64,000 bases of DNA from Tethya wilhelma (taxonomy: Eukaryota; Porifera; Demospongiae; Tethyida; Tethyidae). Location of the stretch: NCBI GenBank assembly GCA_964030475.1, contig CAXIPT010000001.1, positions 538,229-602,228 of the forward strand, given 5' to 3'. The notes below the pieces were generated by a model, which was not told the origin of the DNA, searched no databases, and saw only the letters and a program-made list of their open reading frames with translations. Position numbers and translations under genes: made by a program. Below, piece by piece: positions 23,314 to 35,408 of the stretch; position 1 is the first letter of the stretch, and every line of letters begins with the position of its first letter.

Positions 23314-26300
23314 GTCGGTCCTCTAGACCCCAGCCATACCTCAACTGTGGAGAATGAGCTGGTGTGTGTGGCCTCTAAATGGAAGGAGTTAGGTGCTGCT
23401 CTCTCTCTCAGCTCTGTTTGGTTAAAGGAGCTGAGTCAGCAAGACAAAGACCCTCTCTCTTCTCTTCACAATGTGGTTGAGCGGTGGTTGCTGAGTGGTG
23501 ATCTCTCTCCCTCCTGGGCCTCCATCGTCAAGGCTCTGGAGAAGCTAGGAGAAGAGGTGCTCTCTAAGAAGTTGAGCAGCAAGTATATCAGCAAGGAGCT
23601 GCCTCTCAGTGGTATGTGTATATTTTTTTAATATGTGAATGCTTGTTAATGCCTGCCAATAGTTGTGTACCTACTCATATCCCTCCTCTCACTTTTTTTT
23701 TCCAGAGAATCCATCTCGTATCGTGGTTCGCCTCCAGCGGCCCCCGTTTGAGGGGTGTGGCTTCAAGAACTGTAATGCCTGCTCTTATGTGATTGATACC
23801 TACCGTTCCATGATGACCCCTGACCTCCCCTACTTGGTCCCCGGCTGGTACCGTAATGGAGAGGAACGCAGGCACGTAATATTGGGAGGATGGGGGGGCA
23901 ACTTATACATTTATACATACAGTGTTTATTTATTGGATGGTTTTAGAGTTCAGTTTGTATGTTCTGGTGTGGCGTGAAGCCACCCAGTGTACGCTGTATT
24001 TGTGTGTTACTGAAAATATACACCGATCTATTACAGAGAGAGGCTTCTTCTGGAGCACAAGGAGATGCTCCACGCCTTCCAAGACCTCCTCTCCACTGCG
24101 TGGCGAGCTCTCGTGAGGAAGGGCATGACAACTGATAGGCTAGTGGCCCACCTGGAGTCCCTGGGAGGGGTCATCACAGACAAGCATCAGGTGGAGCAAA
24201 TACCCGTCTTCTCTCGGGTCATCGAGCGGTTCAAGGAGAACCAGTCACTGGAGGAGGTGTTCATGGACCTCAGGGACTACTACTCCTACTTCAACTACCA
24301 CCTCATCAGGAACCTCCTCAACTCCTTCTGCCCCTCCATGGAGGGACAGAGGATCCTCAAACAATACGAGGAGAAGTTTCGCTTCTTCACCCAGCACAAG
24401 ACGGTGGAGGCACCCTCGCTGCTCCTCATCCCCAATCCCCACGGCCACGCGTACATCACGGTGAGGATGGACCGTGACCCACGGAGGGTGTCCCTCATGG
24501 ACGTGGACCTCTACCGCCAGAGGATGTCCATCCTGCTCCGGTTGAAGGAGTTCTCCCTGAGGGTGATCTACGTGAAGACCATGGAGGATGGGAGGATGGA
24601 GACTGTCTACCAGTTCCCCCAGTGGCTGAGGTCAAAGGTGTTCCCCCTGTCAGAGCAGAAGGAGTCCCAGCTGAGAGAGGACGGGATCATCTACTTCGGC
24701 TGCTGTGATTACATCTTTACAGCTCCGGTGAGTGAGAGCCTGATGTGTAGTTTTACAGGATATTTTGCAATAGAGAACATATATTTGAATTTTGGAGGTG
24801 TTTCCAAGTGTTAGTGATGAATGCTCAATTTGTGGTAGCAATACACTCTTGGGTAGTTTGCTTATTCACAATCATTTCTTTAGTATGTGAGTGTTTGCAA
24901 GTGTACGTGGTATGTCTAGAGATATAGAGAATGGAAAGTGCTAATAATGAAAATTCTTTGTGTGGTAGTTTACTTTTCACAATCATTTCCTGCTTCAAAG
25001 TGTGCATATGTTTTGACAAGATTCACGTCTGACAGTTTTTATACTGTACATGAATCTATATAATGCCCACCATTGACCATCCCTGCTCCCTCTCCTCCAG
25101 CCTTCCAACTACGAGGCGAAGCTCATTGAGGCCCTGTATGGTGTCCCTACGCTGCCAGAGGATCCCAATGAAGAGATCTTCCCTCTTCCTCCCTTTGAAG
25201 GTGTCACTAACGAGGCCTTGCTCAAGAAGATGATGGCCGTCCTCTCTGAAACAGACTTCAAGATGGCTCTGGACCAGGACAGTGTCACTGCAGGACAACT
25301 AGCACTTGCCAGACTTGGAATGGAGAAGAAGAACACTATTAGCATTGTACGTGATGCCAGGGATGGACTTGTGGTGTTTGCTCTCATTCTCGGGCAGCAC
25401 ATTTATCTAATGAAAAATGCTCAAAAGCTTGCGAGGATCGTTGTTGTTGCCAGCACTAAACCACGCTGTGAGGCTCTCCACAAGGAGCTGAGTGCCCTCT
25501 TCCCTAAGGCTAGCATCGGGCTGTTCACCGGGACAGAGAAGGAGAGCATCTCCACCAAGCTAGACTCCCTACAACACAACGTCCTCGTGTGCACAGCTGG
25601 GAAACTCTTCCGTGACTACCAGAGCAGGACTCTCCTGGACGCCATCTCTCTGCTCCTCATGGAGGACTTCAACAACACCATGTTGAACACCTCCCTCAGG
25701 GACGCCGCTCACATCTACCTGGCTGCTAAGATCAACTACTACCGCAGGAAGACCCCCCACATGGTCGGCATCATGGCCTCACCTGGAGATGGAATTGCTT
25801 CCTTGACTGCGGACGATATGGAGGTGAGGTTGTTGAACTTTGCTGCTACGGTTGACGGTATGCGCCCCCCTGTTCATTATCCCAAAGGGGATTTCCCCAA
25901 AGACACCCAATTCAGTGTGACATCATTCAACTATCGAGATCCAAAGAGAGACTTTGTAGCTCATCTCTCGGTGGAGATGGGTCGTCTTGAGAACCAGTGT
26001 GGGCTCACTTGCCCCTTTGAGAAATGGTCCCCTGCCTACTCCTCTTTCATTCAGACGTTCAAAGACACTCTCTCCAGTTCCAGCACTCTCTCTTCTGACC
26101 CAGCTACTTTGGGCCACCTGGAGATGTTGCTGTGCTGCTCCAAAGCCATGGCCGTCGGCAGGGAGTTTGGTTGTGAGGATGCCGTCCAGGTCCTACGTAG
26201 GCACACCCTCTCCTCCGACCCCCTGATGAAGGGGGTGGAGAATGCCCTTGTGTTGTTACAAGCAGAGCTTCAAAACATTGTGACGAGAAAGCACACCGTT

Positions 26301-27302
26301 GTTGAGACAGTGCTTGGTCACCTGAGCAGCCAGTTCTCCCAGAGTCCACTCTCCAAAGGCATTCTGTTCGTGGACTCTTACAAGGAGGGCCAGTTCTTGT
26401 GCGAAGAGATAAAGAAGCATCTCTTTCACGTCCGCCCCACCTTTGTGGACCCTCTCTACCTGGACAGAGATGCTGACATGGAGACGGACTCCATCTTCAT
26501 CCAGGAGCAAGACACCTTGAAGAACTTCACCCGTGGGGAGTGTCGTCTCCTCGTCATCCCCTTCCCCATCGAGGAGGAGAGGGATCGGCTCCAGCTGCCC
26601 TCTTGTCACTTCATTCTCCGTCTCGTCACGGAGATCCCCTCCCCAGTCATGGTGGAGCTCCTCTACACCCTCACTGTCATCTCCAGCTCAAACCAAAAGC
26701 CCGTTCCCAATCTGCTGGCTGACCTGCAGATGAAGTTGATGGAAGTGGTTCTAAAGAAAGATCCCTTTTCAGACCAGACTGAGAATATGACGAGGAGGAG
26801 ACAAGGGAACTTGGTTCAGGACTACCTCACTCAAACCCGGTTCCCCTACGCCGCCCCAACCAGGAGGAAGGGGAAGAAGGTACCAGCCGAGAAGGTCGCC
26901 CTCAAGTGCAAGCAGTGTCGGACGTACGCCTGCAGGGGGAAGGACATCTTCACCCTCTTTGCTGACGGGGGACAGTTCTACGTCGTTCCCGATCGCAACT
27001 TTCGTCTGCGCTACATGACCAAGACTTACCGGTCAAAGCACCAGACGATAAAGAGAATCACCCGCCAGCACAGGATAGTGTGCCGGAGCTGCAACTCTCG
27101 TTGGGGCTCCATCTGCTACTTCCCTGCCAGGAAGTGTGCCATTCCCGTCATCAAATCAAAGTACTTCCTGTTTGATACGGACGAGAAATTGTTGATAGTG
27201 AAGCTTTGGCCACATGCTCCATTTTACGTGCCCCCAATCACAACATGCGACAATTTCAGATCAGTGGCCGCTAGTCCGAGCCCTCCCAGTGAATCAGAGT
27301 AG
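23002..27302 (+). CDS. 2A-Death-domain RIG-I-like receptor with degenerate helicase
   Basis: Five exons keep phase (23002-23164, 23315-23611, 23706-23875, 24041-24727, 25101-27302; 1172 aa). Exon 1 ends in a 2A-like peptide, LLLRSGDVELNPGP. Exon 2 is a Death domain (ASKWKELGAALSLS, WLKELSQQDKD, SWASIVKALEKLGEEVLS). Exons 3-4 hold a segment of unknown function with DYYSYFNYHLIRNLLNSF. Exon 5 is RLR-like: LARIVVVASTKPRCEALHKE, LLLMEDFNNT at the DECH position, MVGIMASPGDG at the GLTAS position, and a C-terminal RNA-sensing domain with CKQC and CRSC zinc pairs and RWGSICY. RLRs sense viral RNA in the cytosol. Here the P-loop GKT and DECH are gone, so ATP hydrolysis is unlikely; RNA binding by the zinc domain may remain, with the Death domain as output. 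The second acceptor choice in exon 4 is by phase. Confidence 0.8.
23134..23157 (+). other. 2A-like ribosome-skipping motif DVELNPGP
   Basis: Codons at 23134-23157 read DVELNPGP, preceded by LLLRSG. This matches the consensus D(V/I)ExNPGP at which ribosomes skip the Gly-Pro bond. Established precedent: 2A-like sequences occur at the N termini of sea urchin NLR proteins, where they make a mix of leader-fused and leader-free protein. The leader here is short (from ATG 23002, or the in-frame ATG at 23080). Exon 1 splices in phase 1 directly into the Death-domain exon, so the motif belongs to this gene. Confidence 0.85.
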
Positions 27303-27589
27303 AGGGAGTGGCACCCCGTCCATCTGTGGACGCACTAGTTACCATGCTATATATATACTATCTTTGTGTTAGGGCTAATTATTTAGACGCTACTTATATT
27401 GCTGTTTTGTACAACTTAATGTTAAAATTTGATTTTCTTGTACATACTTTTGTTGCACTTTATAGTAGAATTTAATTGTATTGACAGTTTGATCTAAATA
27501 AATTGTTATAATTGTAATAGTTTTTGTCAAAATACACAGCTAAACACAATTCAATATAATATTACTGTGTCACAAAACAAACGTGTGTT
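27303..27589. other. shared 3' intergenic region
   Basis: AT-rich, with AATAAA at about 27498 on the plus strand that can serve the RLR-like gene. No coding or structured feature is seen. The two flanking genes converge here. Confidence 0.6.
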
Positions 27590-29374
27590 CTAGTCCATGA
27601 AGTGCCTTGAAGGGTTGGCTCCAAATAGAATAGTACGGATCTCTGGCATCATCTACATGCAAACAAAATGATTATTAGTTCACTCATTAAAATTGAAAGC
27701 TAACTATAACTTCTTACCTGTGCTGCCATCAGGTCTAATCTGCTTTCCAAGGTATTCACAATCTTGATTTTGCCTTGATGAGCATACATTTCGACACCCC
27801 CAGCACTGAATATGTATAAATACCCAAATATTAGTCACTTCCCTTCAGTTGGCTCTGTGGCTTAGTTGGTTAAAGCGCCTGTCTAGTAAACAGGAGATCG
27901 CCGGTTCGAATCCGGCCAGGGCCTTTTTTTTTTTCCCCTTGTCCCACACACAGAATGATCTTTTTTTACTAACCTGTCTGGAGAAATGTACTCTTGAGTA
28001 TCCACTATGATTTTACACTGTTTTCCAGTTCCAGCAGTGTAACTAGCCTGAGCAGCTGGTATGACAGCCTGCATAACATTAGTATCAGGGTCACCATGAT
28101 GGCCAAGTACATATTGATGTACACCACTTTAAAAAAAACGAACCTTGACAAGTGCAAGATCTGCTTTTCTACACCGTATAATAAGTTCTGGTTCAAGCAT
28201 TTGGTACAAACCCTGACAACAGAAAAAACATAATCAAACAACAATCTAACAATGCTCAGATTTAATATATGATTTATCCATAAAGAATAAAAGTCTGAGA
28301 CAAAAATATTGAATATTTTCATCCCTGTGTTCTTAAAATAAGAGCTGGACAGACTAGGCACACTAACGAACCTATCTACCTAAGGTTCTAACTGTTAAAA
28401 CCACATAATTATGGGAATCAACCATACAGAGAGGCTATCAGCACAGGTTCATGTACCCGACCAATACCAATGTCCCCACTGTCTTAATGATAGAAACAAA
28501 AAAAACAAACTTTTCATACCTGTGTTATAAGTTCTTGAAGGAGCTTCTTCCATTGTGCTGGGTCCTTGGTGATCTCCCCTAGCTTCATACGGGACTCCTC
28601 TAGGAGTCTCTTGACATGATCATCTCTTGCCTTCAGCACAGACAGCCTAGCTTGGTTCAACATGTTAGAGTGTTGGCTGGAGGAAAAGGGGCTATTGACA
28701 ACCAGCATTTAGACAGTTCAGAAGACAACTCACATCTTACGCTGAAGTTCAAGTTGCTTCTCTTTTCTTTCAAAGAAATTTGACACTTTCCTTTTCTCAT
28801 TTTGTAAGAGTCTGCCTTTTTCGATGTTGAACTCCTCTTCAGCCTGAGATAGGGTAAGGCAAGGCAAGAGTGACATTGGAGAGACATGGACAGTCTATTT
28901 CATAGAAACATCACTAATGGTGTTCGTAAAATCATGTGAAATGTTCAACACATTCTCCGATGAATGGAACACCATTTCAAACACACAATCACAACAGCAA
29001 CAATGCTCTCCCTCCCACCCCCAACTCTCTCTCATCAACATAAGAATGAGAATTGTATGACTTATATCAAGATTCTAGTCGTTGATCATTTAATATCAGT
29101 GTCCTAAATTTTTATGCTGACACGTACAACTTTGGTATGGTAACTTTATAGTTATCATATCCATAGTACAGACAAGCTACAATTAATGTCACCTTAATCA
29201 AGATCTCCTCTGCTTTCTCTTTGGCTTCTTGCTCAATAAACCTCTTCATATGCTTTATCTGTAGGCCCAGCAACAAGACACCAACATCACATGATCACTT
29301 CATCTACCCTGCCTAGGAGAACCACGGCTCATGCTACGTACCTGCTTCTCAACCTCTGCATCCGAGAGCGCCAT
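27590..29374 (-). CDS. ATP6V1E: V-type proton ATPase subunit E
   Basis: Eight minus-strand exons join in phase to exactly 226 aa, the length of human ATP6V1E1: 29342-29374, 29193-29258, 28734-28843, 28520-28676, 28144-28212, 27974-28068, 27718-27805 and 27590-27652. Motifs include MALSDAEVEKQIKHMKRFIE, EEEFNIEKGRLLQNEKRKV, MLNQARLSVLKARDDHV, YQMLEPELIIRCRKADL, AGGVEMYAHQGKIK and LFGANPSRHFMD at the C terminus. Subunit E is part of the peripheral stalk (with G) that holds V1 still while the rotor turns, acidifying endosomes and lysosomes. All splice sites are GT-AG. A tRNA gene lies in the intron at 27806-27973 on the opposite strand. Its start is 0.42 kb from the NRPS-like gene, head to head. 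Confidence 0.96.
27851..27924 (+). tRNA. trnT-AGU: tRNA-Thr (anticodon AGT)
   Basis: A full cloverleaf can be drawn. Acceptor stem GGCTCTG (27851-27857) pairs with CAGGGCC (27917-27923). The D arm contains TTAGTTGGTTAAAG, the anticodon stem CCTGT/ACAGG encloses loop CTAGTAA with anticodon AGT, and the T arm is CCGG-TTCGAAT-CCGG. No intron and no encoded CCA. A run of about ten T follows at once and is a standard Pol III terminator. Internal A and B boxes (TGGCTTAGTTGG, GGTTCGAATCC) are intact. It sits inside an intron of the V-ATPase E gene, transcribed on the other strand. Confidence 0.96.
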
Positions 29375-29796
29375 CTTGGTGCGTGCCTTGTCCTAGATCT
29401 CCAGCTATTGTGTCTGACAAAGAGATGAAGCAATCTCTGCATGTGATTTCGTCTTTAGTAGGCGTACCTATTTCGAGTCCCGTGACTTTTTGCATCATTC
29501 AGTAACTTCCGGGTTGCACTTCCGTTCAATTATTGATGTAAAATGACCGGGGCATACTCCTAGTTCTGCCCACTACAAAAGGTGGAGCTGGTGCATGTGA
29601 ATTGCATTTCCACTGAAGTCTGCTTTTCCAAGGTAAGCAACCGTTTCAGCGTGGAGGGTAGCTAAGGAAATTAGTGGTGCTGTGTTATGGTTTTATGGTG
29701 CAACTACAAGTATTGTAAAATGACTGAAGGATCTTTTCAAACATTTTTTTTTCTCTGTGTCTTTATTTCACAGACTGAAGCAGGCTGCACTGAAGC
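29375..29796. promoter_or_regulatory. divergent promoter and 5' UTR region, V-ATPase E / NRPS-like
   Basis: About 420 bp lie between the two start codons. A plausible non-coding first exon of the NRPS-like gene ends at TTTTCCAAG|GTAAGC (29632) and its coding exon begins after CACAG (29774). No TATA box was identified. Confidence 0.5.
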
Positions 29797-32700
29797 ATGC
29801 TGGGAGTATCAGCTCATACAAAGGAAGAGGAAGGCAGTCTAAAGAATGGACACCTTCACAGAAACTTCCCAAGGATTGTGAAACAAAAGAAGCAAGTGAA
29901 TCCACTAGTGGCAGCTCCATGTGGTGACAGGGACACAATGACTGGAGGTGGTGGAGGGCCAGCTCAAGAGCCTCTCGTGTTCCCACTCTCTCCAAGACAA
30001 GAGAGAATGTACTTCATGCAACAGGCCCATCCTGACTCAAGGTGGGCGGTGCTTGCTAATTAGCATGACAATAATTATAAGGAAACACAGTTCTGGGAGG
30101 AGTTGAAAGGCTTGTTAAATCAATTAAGTTACTGTAGCACTGCCCAAGCATTGTATAAGATGACATGTAGTGTGTGTTGCTGTTGTGGCCACTGGATTAG
30201 AGTACCACCCCCTGTCTGTGTTTTAGTTGTTCCTTTACAAGTGCTAAACAAATCTGGATATAGCACTGCCCCCACTCTATAGATACCTGAATCAAATGAT
30301 GAAATATTGTTATAGATGGGGTTCAACTGTTAATAGTAATTATTACTTTGATATTTTAATAACAACTGAGCCATTGTTTTCATCATATGTAGGGCTTTCA
30401 ATGTAGCTGTGTCCATCCACCTCCAGTGTAAAGATGGCCATGGTAGCATCTCACCAGACCACTTGGAGAAGCTGACTTCAGCCCTAGAGACCATCATCAG
30501 CCGACACAACTCACTCAGGGTATCATTCCAGCACAAAGAGAGTGACAACAAAATGGAGTTGCAGCTCGTTCAAACTCTTCATCCGGCCAGTGAACTCAAA
30601 CTCTATGAAGTCATTCCCACTCTACCTGAGAGCAGTGAGTCTGAGGCAATACATACAGAGGTGTGCCGACCTTTGGACCTCACAAAGAAACCGTTCCGTT
30701 TCTCCATCCTCCGTTTCTCCAAGAGGAACCTCGTCCTAGTGATGACCATCCACCATATTGTCACTGATGGAGTGTCTGTCTTCATCACCATGAGGGAGCT
30801 ACTCCAGCTGCTGAGAGGGGAACAGCTTGAGCCAGCAATGGTGCAGTTCAACCATCTCCTCACCTCAAGGCCACTGCTCACATCTTCTCTTAGACACCCA
30901 GCTGCCGTTGATGACCCAAAGAAGAAGAAGAAACTTGACAAATGGATCGACCTGTTCTCCTCTGCTACCAGCTGCACCTCCTTCCTCTCTCACCTCCAGG
31001 AGTTTGACCACACCTCTGCCACGACAAGACCATTTACAAGTGACCACTGCTACATTGATCTGTCCAGAGACATCACGAGTGCCTTGAACACTCTCTCCCA
31101 CTCCCTCAACGCCAGTCCTGTGGTGGTCCTCTCAGCAGTGTTCTCCCTGGCCCTCCACAGCCTCACTCAAACCAACGACATCATCATTGGCATGGTCAAC
31201 GCCAACCGTAACACCAGGAGTGCCAATGTCCTGGGCTACCTCGTCAACACCCTGCCCCTGCGGGTTGACCTCACTGCCTCCTACTCCAGAGACCTCAAGG
31301 AGCTGGTGAGACACGTCCGACGCAACTGGAGCATGGTGCTGGATGGAGACATTGACCTCGGTGACCTCATCCCTCTATTGCCGTGTCTCCAACACACGGG
31401 GCAGCGGGAGGAGAGGTGTTCTTTGGAGGAGTCCCCCCTCCAGGTGTTCTTCTCCTACTACAGTGTGAGTGGCTTTGAAGACCTCCCCACCCAGCTCACC
31501 ATGGAGGGGGTGGAGTTTGACTGCCACACTGAGGTGCCGAGGCCCAACGAGTCTCACGCCAATCTATTGCTGGAGTTCAACCCAAGCAAGACCAACGACC
31601 AGGGGCTGCCAGGGTTCCTGTGGGAGTACCAGACCAGAGCTCTCAATGGAGATAAGATCAGAGTCCTTCACTCTCTGGTGTGTGGCTGTCTACTGGAGGC
31701 TGAGAGTCGTCTCACTGAGAGAGGAGGAGCTGCAGCGATAGTGGACCCTCGATCACTGATGGCCAGCCTAGCACAATCACTGTCTCACGAGACAACAGCC
31801 AAAGATAAAAGCTACTCCATTGCCAGAGGGACACCACTAGCCACAGCTCATCACCGCCTCCGTGATGACCTGGTGTACATCCAGTGGTTTGAGGAAGTGG
31901 CCAGAGAGCATCCAACGTCTCCTGCCTTTCGTTTGAAGGAGGACAACTCTCATCTGACATTCAGTCAGGTTCGCACCATCGTATCCCACCTTGCTGTGAT
32001 GATCCTGGAGGTAGGAGTGGGGCCCGGCCATCACGTTGCACTCTATCTCAAGCGTACCCCACTACTCTATCTCTGTGTGCTGGCCGTCTTGAAATGTGCA
32101 GCAGGCTACGTTTGCCTAGCTCTCCAGAATTCCCCCAAACGTTGTGCCAAGCTGGTGGAGTTGGCACAAACAAAGTTGGTGATCACAGAGAGTGCTCTCC
32201 TTGATAAGCTACCCTCTCTCTCCTGCCCCCTCCTCACCATAGACCCATCCACAACCACCCTCATGGAGTGCCGTCCTCTGACACCCAGCCAAGAGAAGAG
32301 ACTGTCCCATCTGGAGACCTGCTACTCTCCCTCTCTCCCATTCTACCTCATCTTCACGTCTGGCACCACTGGTGAGCCCAAGGTAGTGGTCATCACCAAT
32401 GGCAACATGCAGGCCACCCTCCACAACTACCTCTCCCTCGTCTCTCCCCAGGAGACCCGTGTCACACTGGCATCGTGCAACCTCTCCTTCGACGGACACA
32501 TTGTGGACAGCCTCGCTCCACTCCTCAATGGAGGCTGTCTGGTTGTCACTGAGAACATCACCCGGCTGGATGGAGGCGACCCTTACATGGCAAATGTCAC
32601 TGCCCTGTTCAGCACTCCCAGTGCAGCCGCCCTCGTCTCCTACCCTCCTTCCCTGAGGCTCCTGTTGGTCGGGGGTGAAGCCATGAGCAGAGCATGCCTC

Positions 32701-34851
32701 CAGAACACCATGGCAATACATCGTATCTTGAACATGTACGGTCCATCAGAGTGCACTGTGTTTGCTACTGTCAGGGAAGTCTCCAGGAGCCTCTCTCTGG
32801 ATGAGCTGGTCGTCTCTGAAGCTGCCATCATCGGTCGGCCTCTACCAAATGTGGAGCTGTTTGTTCTTGATGACTCCATGCAGCCTGTCCCGGTCAACTG
32901 CCCGGGAATCCTCTACATCAGTGGCCCCATTGTGTCCGACGTGGGCTACTACCGTGACCCCCGAAGGACAGAGAGGAACTTCATACAACACTCCATCAAC
33001 AGACCAGTGGGTTCCTCTCGCCAGTCAAAGAAGGAGTCTGTCTACATGTACAACACTGGGGACTGGGTGTGCATGCTGCCTGATGGGAACTTCAAGTTTC
33101 TCGGTCGTAAAGATGACCAGGTGAAACTCCGAGGGATGAGGTTCCAACTGCTGGAGGTGGAGAAGGCCCTCTCCAGCTGCCTGGGAGTCAAGTCAGCCAT
33201 CGCTCTCGTCACTAACCCCGGCACATCTTCAGCCACCCTGGTTGGCTACGTCACTCCCAGGGACGTGGATAGGAGTGATGTCCTGAGCCACCTTGGCAGC
33301 CTCCTCCCCTCATACATGGTCCCCTCTCTCCTGGTGCCTCTGGACAGGTTCCCCCTCACCAAGGAGGGTAAGGTGGACAGGAGGGCTCTCAAGGACATGC
33401 CACTCTCTCAGATGGCACACTTGCAAAGGAAGGAACATAATAGTGAGTCTGTTGTAACGAAGCTGACCAAGATCTTTGGAAGATGTTTGCAAATTGACGA
33501 CTATCCTGTTGATGGGAATTTCTTTGCACACGGAGGTCACTCTCTGCTGTGCTTTCAACTCATGAGACAAGTCAACCAAGAGCTGGGGGTGAGACTCAAC
33601 CTCACACACATCCTACAGCAGCCAACACCTCAAGGGCTGGCCAACCACCTCAGTCACAGACTGGAGAGAGGAGGAGGTGCAACTGGGAGCAAGAAGGAGA
33701 AGACTGAAATGAAGCCGACTGAAATTACATCAACCTTTCCCCACTCACAGCCACCATCAGTGAGGGAGGAGAGGAGTAAAGACCACCATGTTATGAGAGG
33801 GTTGATCTCAGAGCACCTGCAGAGAGAGCTGGAAGCAATCTTCAACAGCTCATCAACATCAGACGAGGCCAGTCGAGAGAGGGTGTCCACCCTCCTGGCT
33901 CAAGAGACAGGCTATGACATCCCGGGGGAGAAGCTGTGCCACTACTCCTCAGTGGAGATGCTGGAGGTGCATCTGGAGCTGAGGAATACCATCATGTTCC
34001 GATCCACCCCTCAGCCGGTCACCACCACCCTCTACCCTCCTAGCTCACCAACAGACACTCCCGTCTTCTTCCTCCATGGAGGCACCATCTGGTGGGGGCT
34101 GGCCTTCACCAAACTAGCACACACTCTCAAGATGTACAGTGTCGGGGTGCAGTGCAGCCAGGAGGCTTCACAGCAGTCGACACTAGAGGAGTTGTGTGCC
34201 TTCTATCTCAAACACATCCAAGCCATCCAACCACACGGACCTTACCGCCTGGCTGGGTATTGTTTTGGCTCCTTCACAGTGTACGAGCTAACCCGGCAGT
34301 TGAGTGAGCTGGGGGAGAGGGTGGACCTGGCGGTGATGATAGACAACTCACCAATGATTGCCCGAGAAGTGAGACCTCTCCTCTTCACCCCCCACGGCCA
34401 GCCCTCAGTGACCAGTCCCATGCACCCCTACCACTACTACCGGGACAAGCTCATGGTGGACCTGTCTCAGGACGATGAGCTGAAGGCACTGGAGAGAGAG
34501 GAAGTCACGGCTGAGGAGATGGTGAGAGCTCTCCTCACCAAGTACCACTGGCTGCCCTTCACACTGCAGGAGCTGGTGCAAGAATATCAGCAGTCATTTT
34601 CATTTGTCAAGAAAGGCATGCTACTCTACCAGCCCCAGCCGATAGCAGAGAAGAGTGCCGGACTGGTGAAACATGTCCTCCTGTTTCGAAACAGAAAGAT
34701 GCTCCGCCTGTTCAGGTCACATGACTATGGACTGAAGGAGGTGGTGAGAGAGGACAGTCTCAGTGTGATCATCTCACCCCACGACCTCCTCCTGGACAAC
34801 AGCGAAGCCATGACCTTTGTCAGCTCAGTCATCAGGAGCTACACTGGCTGA
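29797..34851 (+). CDS. monomodular nonribosomal peptide synthetase-like protein (C-A-PCP-TE)
   Basis: Two coding exons (29797-30041, 30393-34851; 1567 aa). The condensation domain starts at PLSPRQERMYFMQQ and keeps catalytic HHIVTDG (~202-208). The adenylation domain has the AMP-binding loop FTSGTTGEPKVV (~735), LSFDGHIVDSLAPLL, NMYGPSECTVFA, YNTGDWVCMLPDG, FLGRKDDQVKLRG and the C-terminal lysine motif FPLTKEGKVDRRAL. The carrier domain has HGGHSLLCFQL (~1128), whose Ser takes phosphopantetheine. The thioesterase has FFLHGG and GYCFGSF (~1369), so the nucleophile position is Cys instead of Ser. It should activate one amino or similar acid, condense it with an acyl or aminoacyl partner and release the product. 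Introns, 5' UTR intron and animal neighbours argue against bacterial contamination. Substrate unknown. Confidence 0.88.
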
Positions 34852-35408
34852 AGACCCAACAGGATGTGTGTGGCTGTCATCACAAGATAGTGTTGGTATT
34901 TTGATCAAAACCAAACCTTACCACAATCATAATCTATGTCCATTTTTAATCCCAATGTATCACTTCTTTGAATTGTTTGATGTGTCTATTGTTTGGATTG
35001 GGTGCAGTGCACCTTGATGTAGCTGGTAGTCAAAACATTGTGAGATAATGGCAATGTTTGTGTTACTAGTTCACTCAGACAAAGTCAAATCACTATTAAT
35101 AACTATTGCAGTATTGACTGAGAAAAGAATATTGTACTGTGGAAAAAAAAATTATAATTGCTGGGATATTTCTGTACAAAAACAAAGGTAGTGTACGTGT
35201 GTGTGTGTGTGCAATGAGTGCTAATGTGTCTGGCAACAATTGATCAATGTTTCAAGGTAGTACATAACAAAGCATAAGAGACAAAAGGCAAAGCACATCA
35301 CTCATTGAAACAACAGCACAATCATACACCAAGCTGTTCCATGGGACACACACATTCATACTAAAACATACTTTCACAATAATATTAAAGTGCATTGACC
35401 AACTGATC
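34852..35408. other. intergenic region between convergent genes
   Basis: AT-rich non-coding sequence with a short GT run near 35199-35212. I see no exon, RNA or mobile element. Confidence 0.6.
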
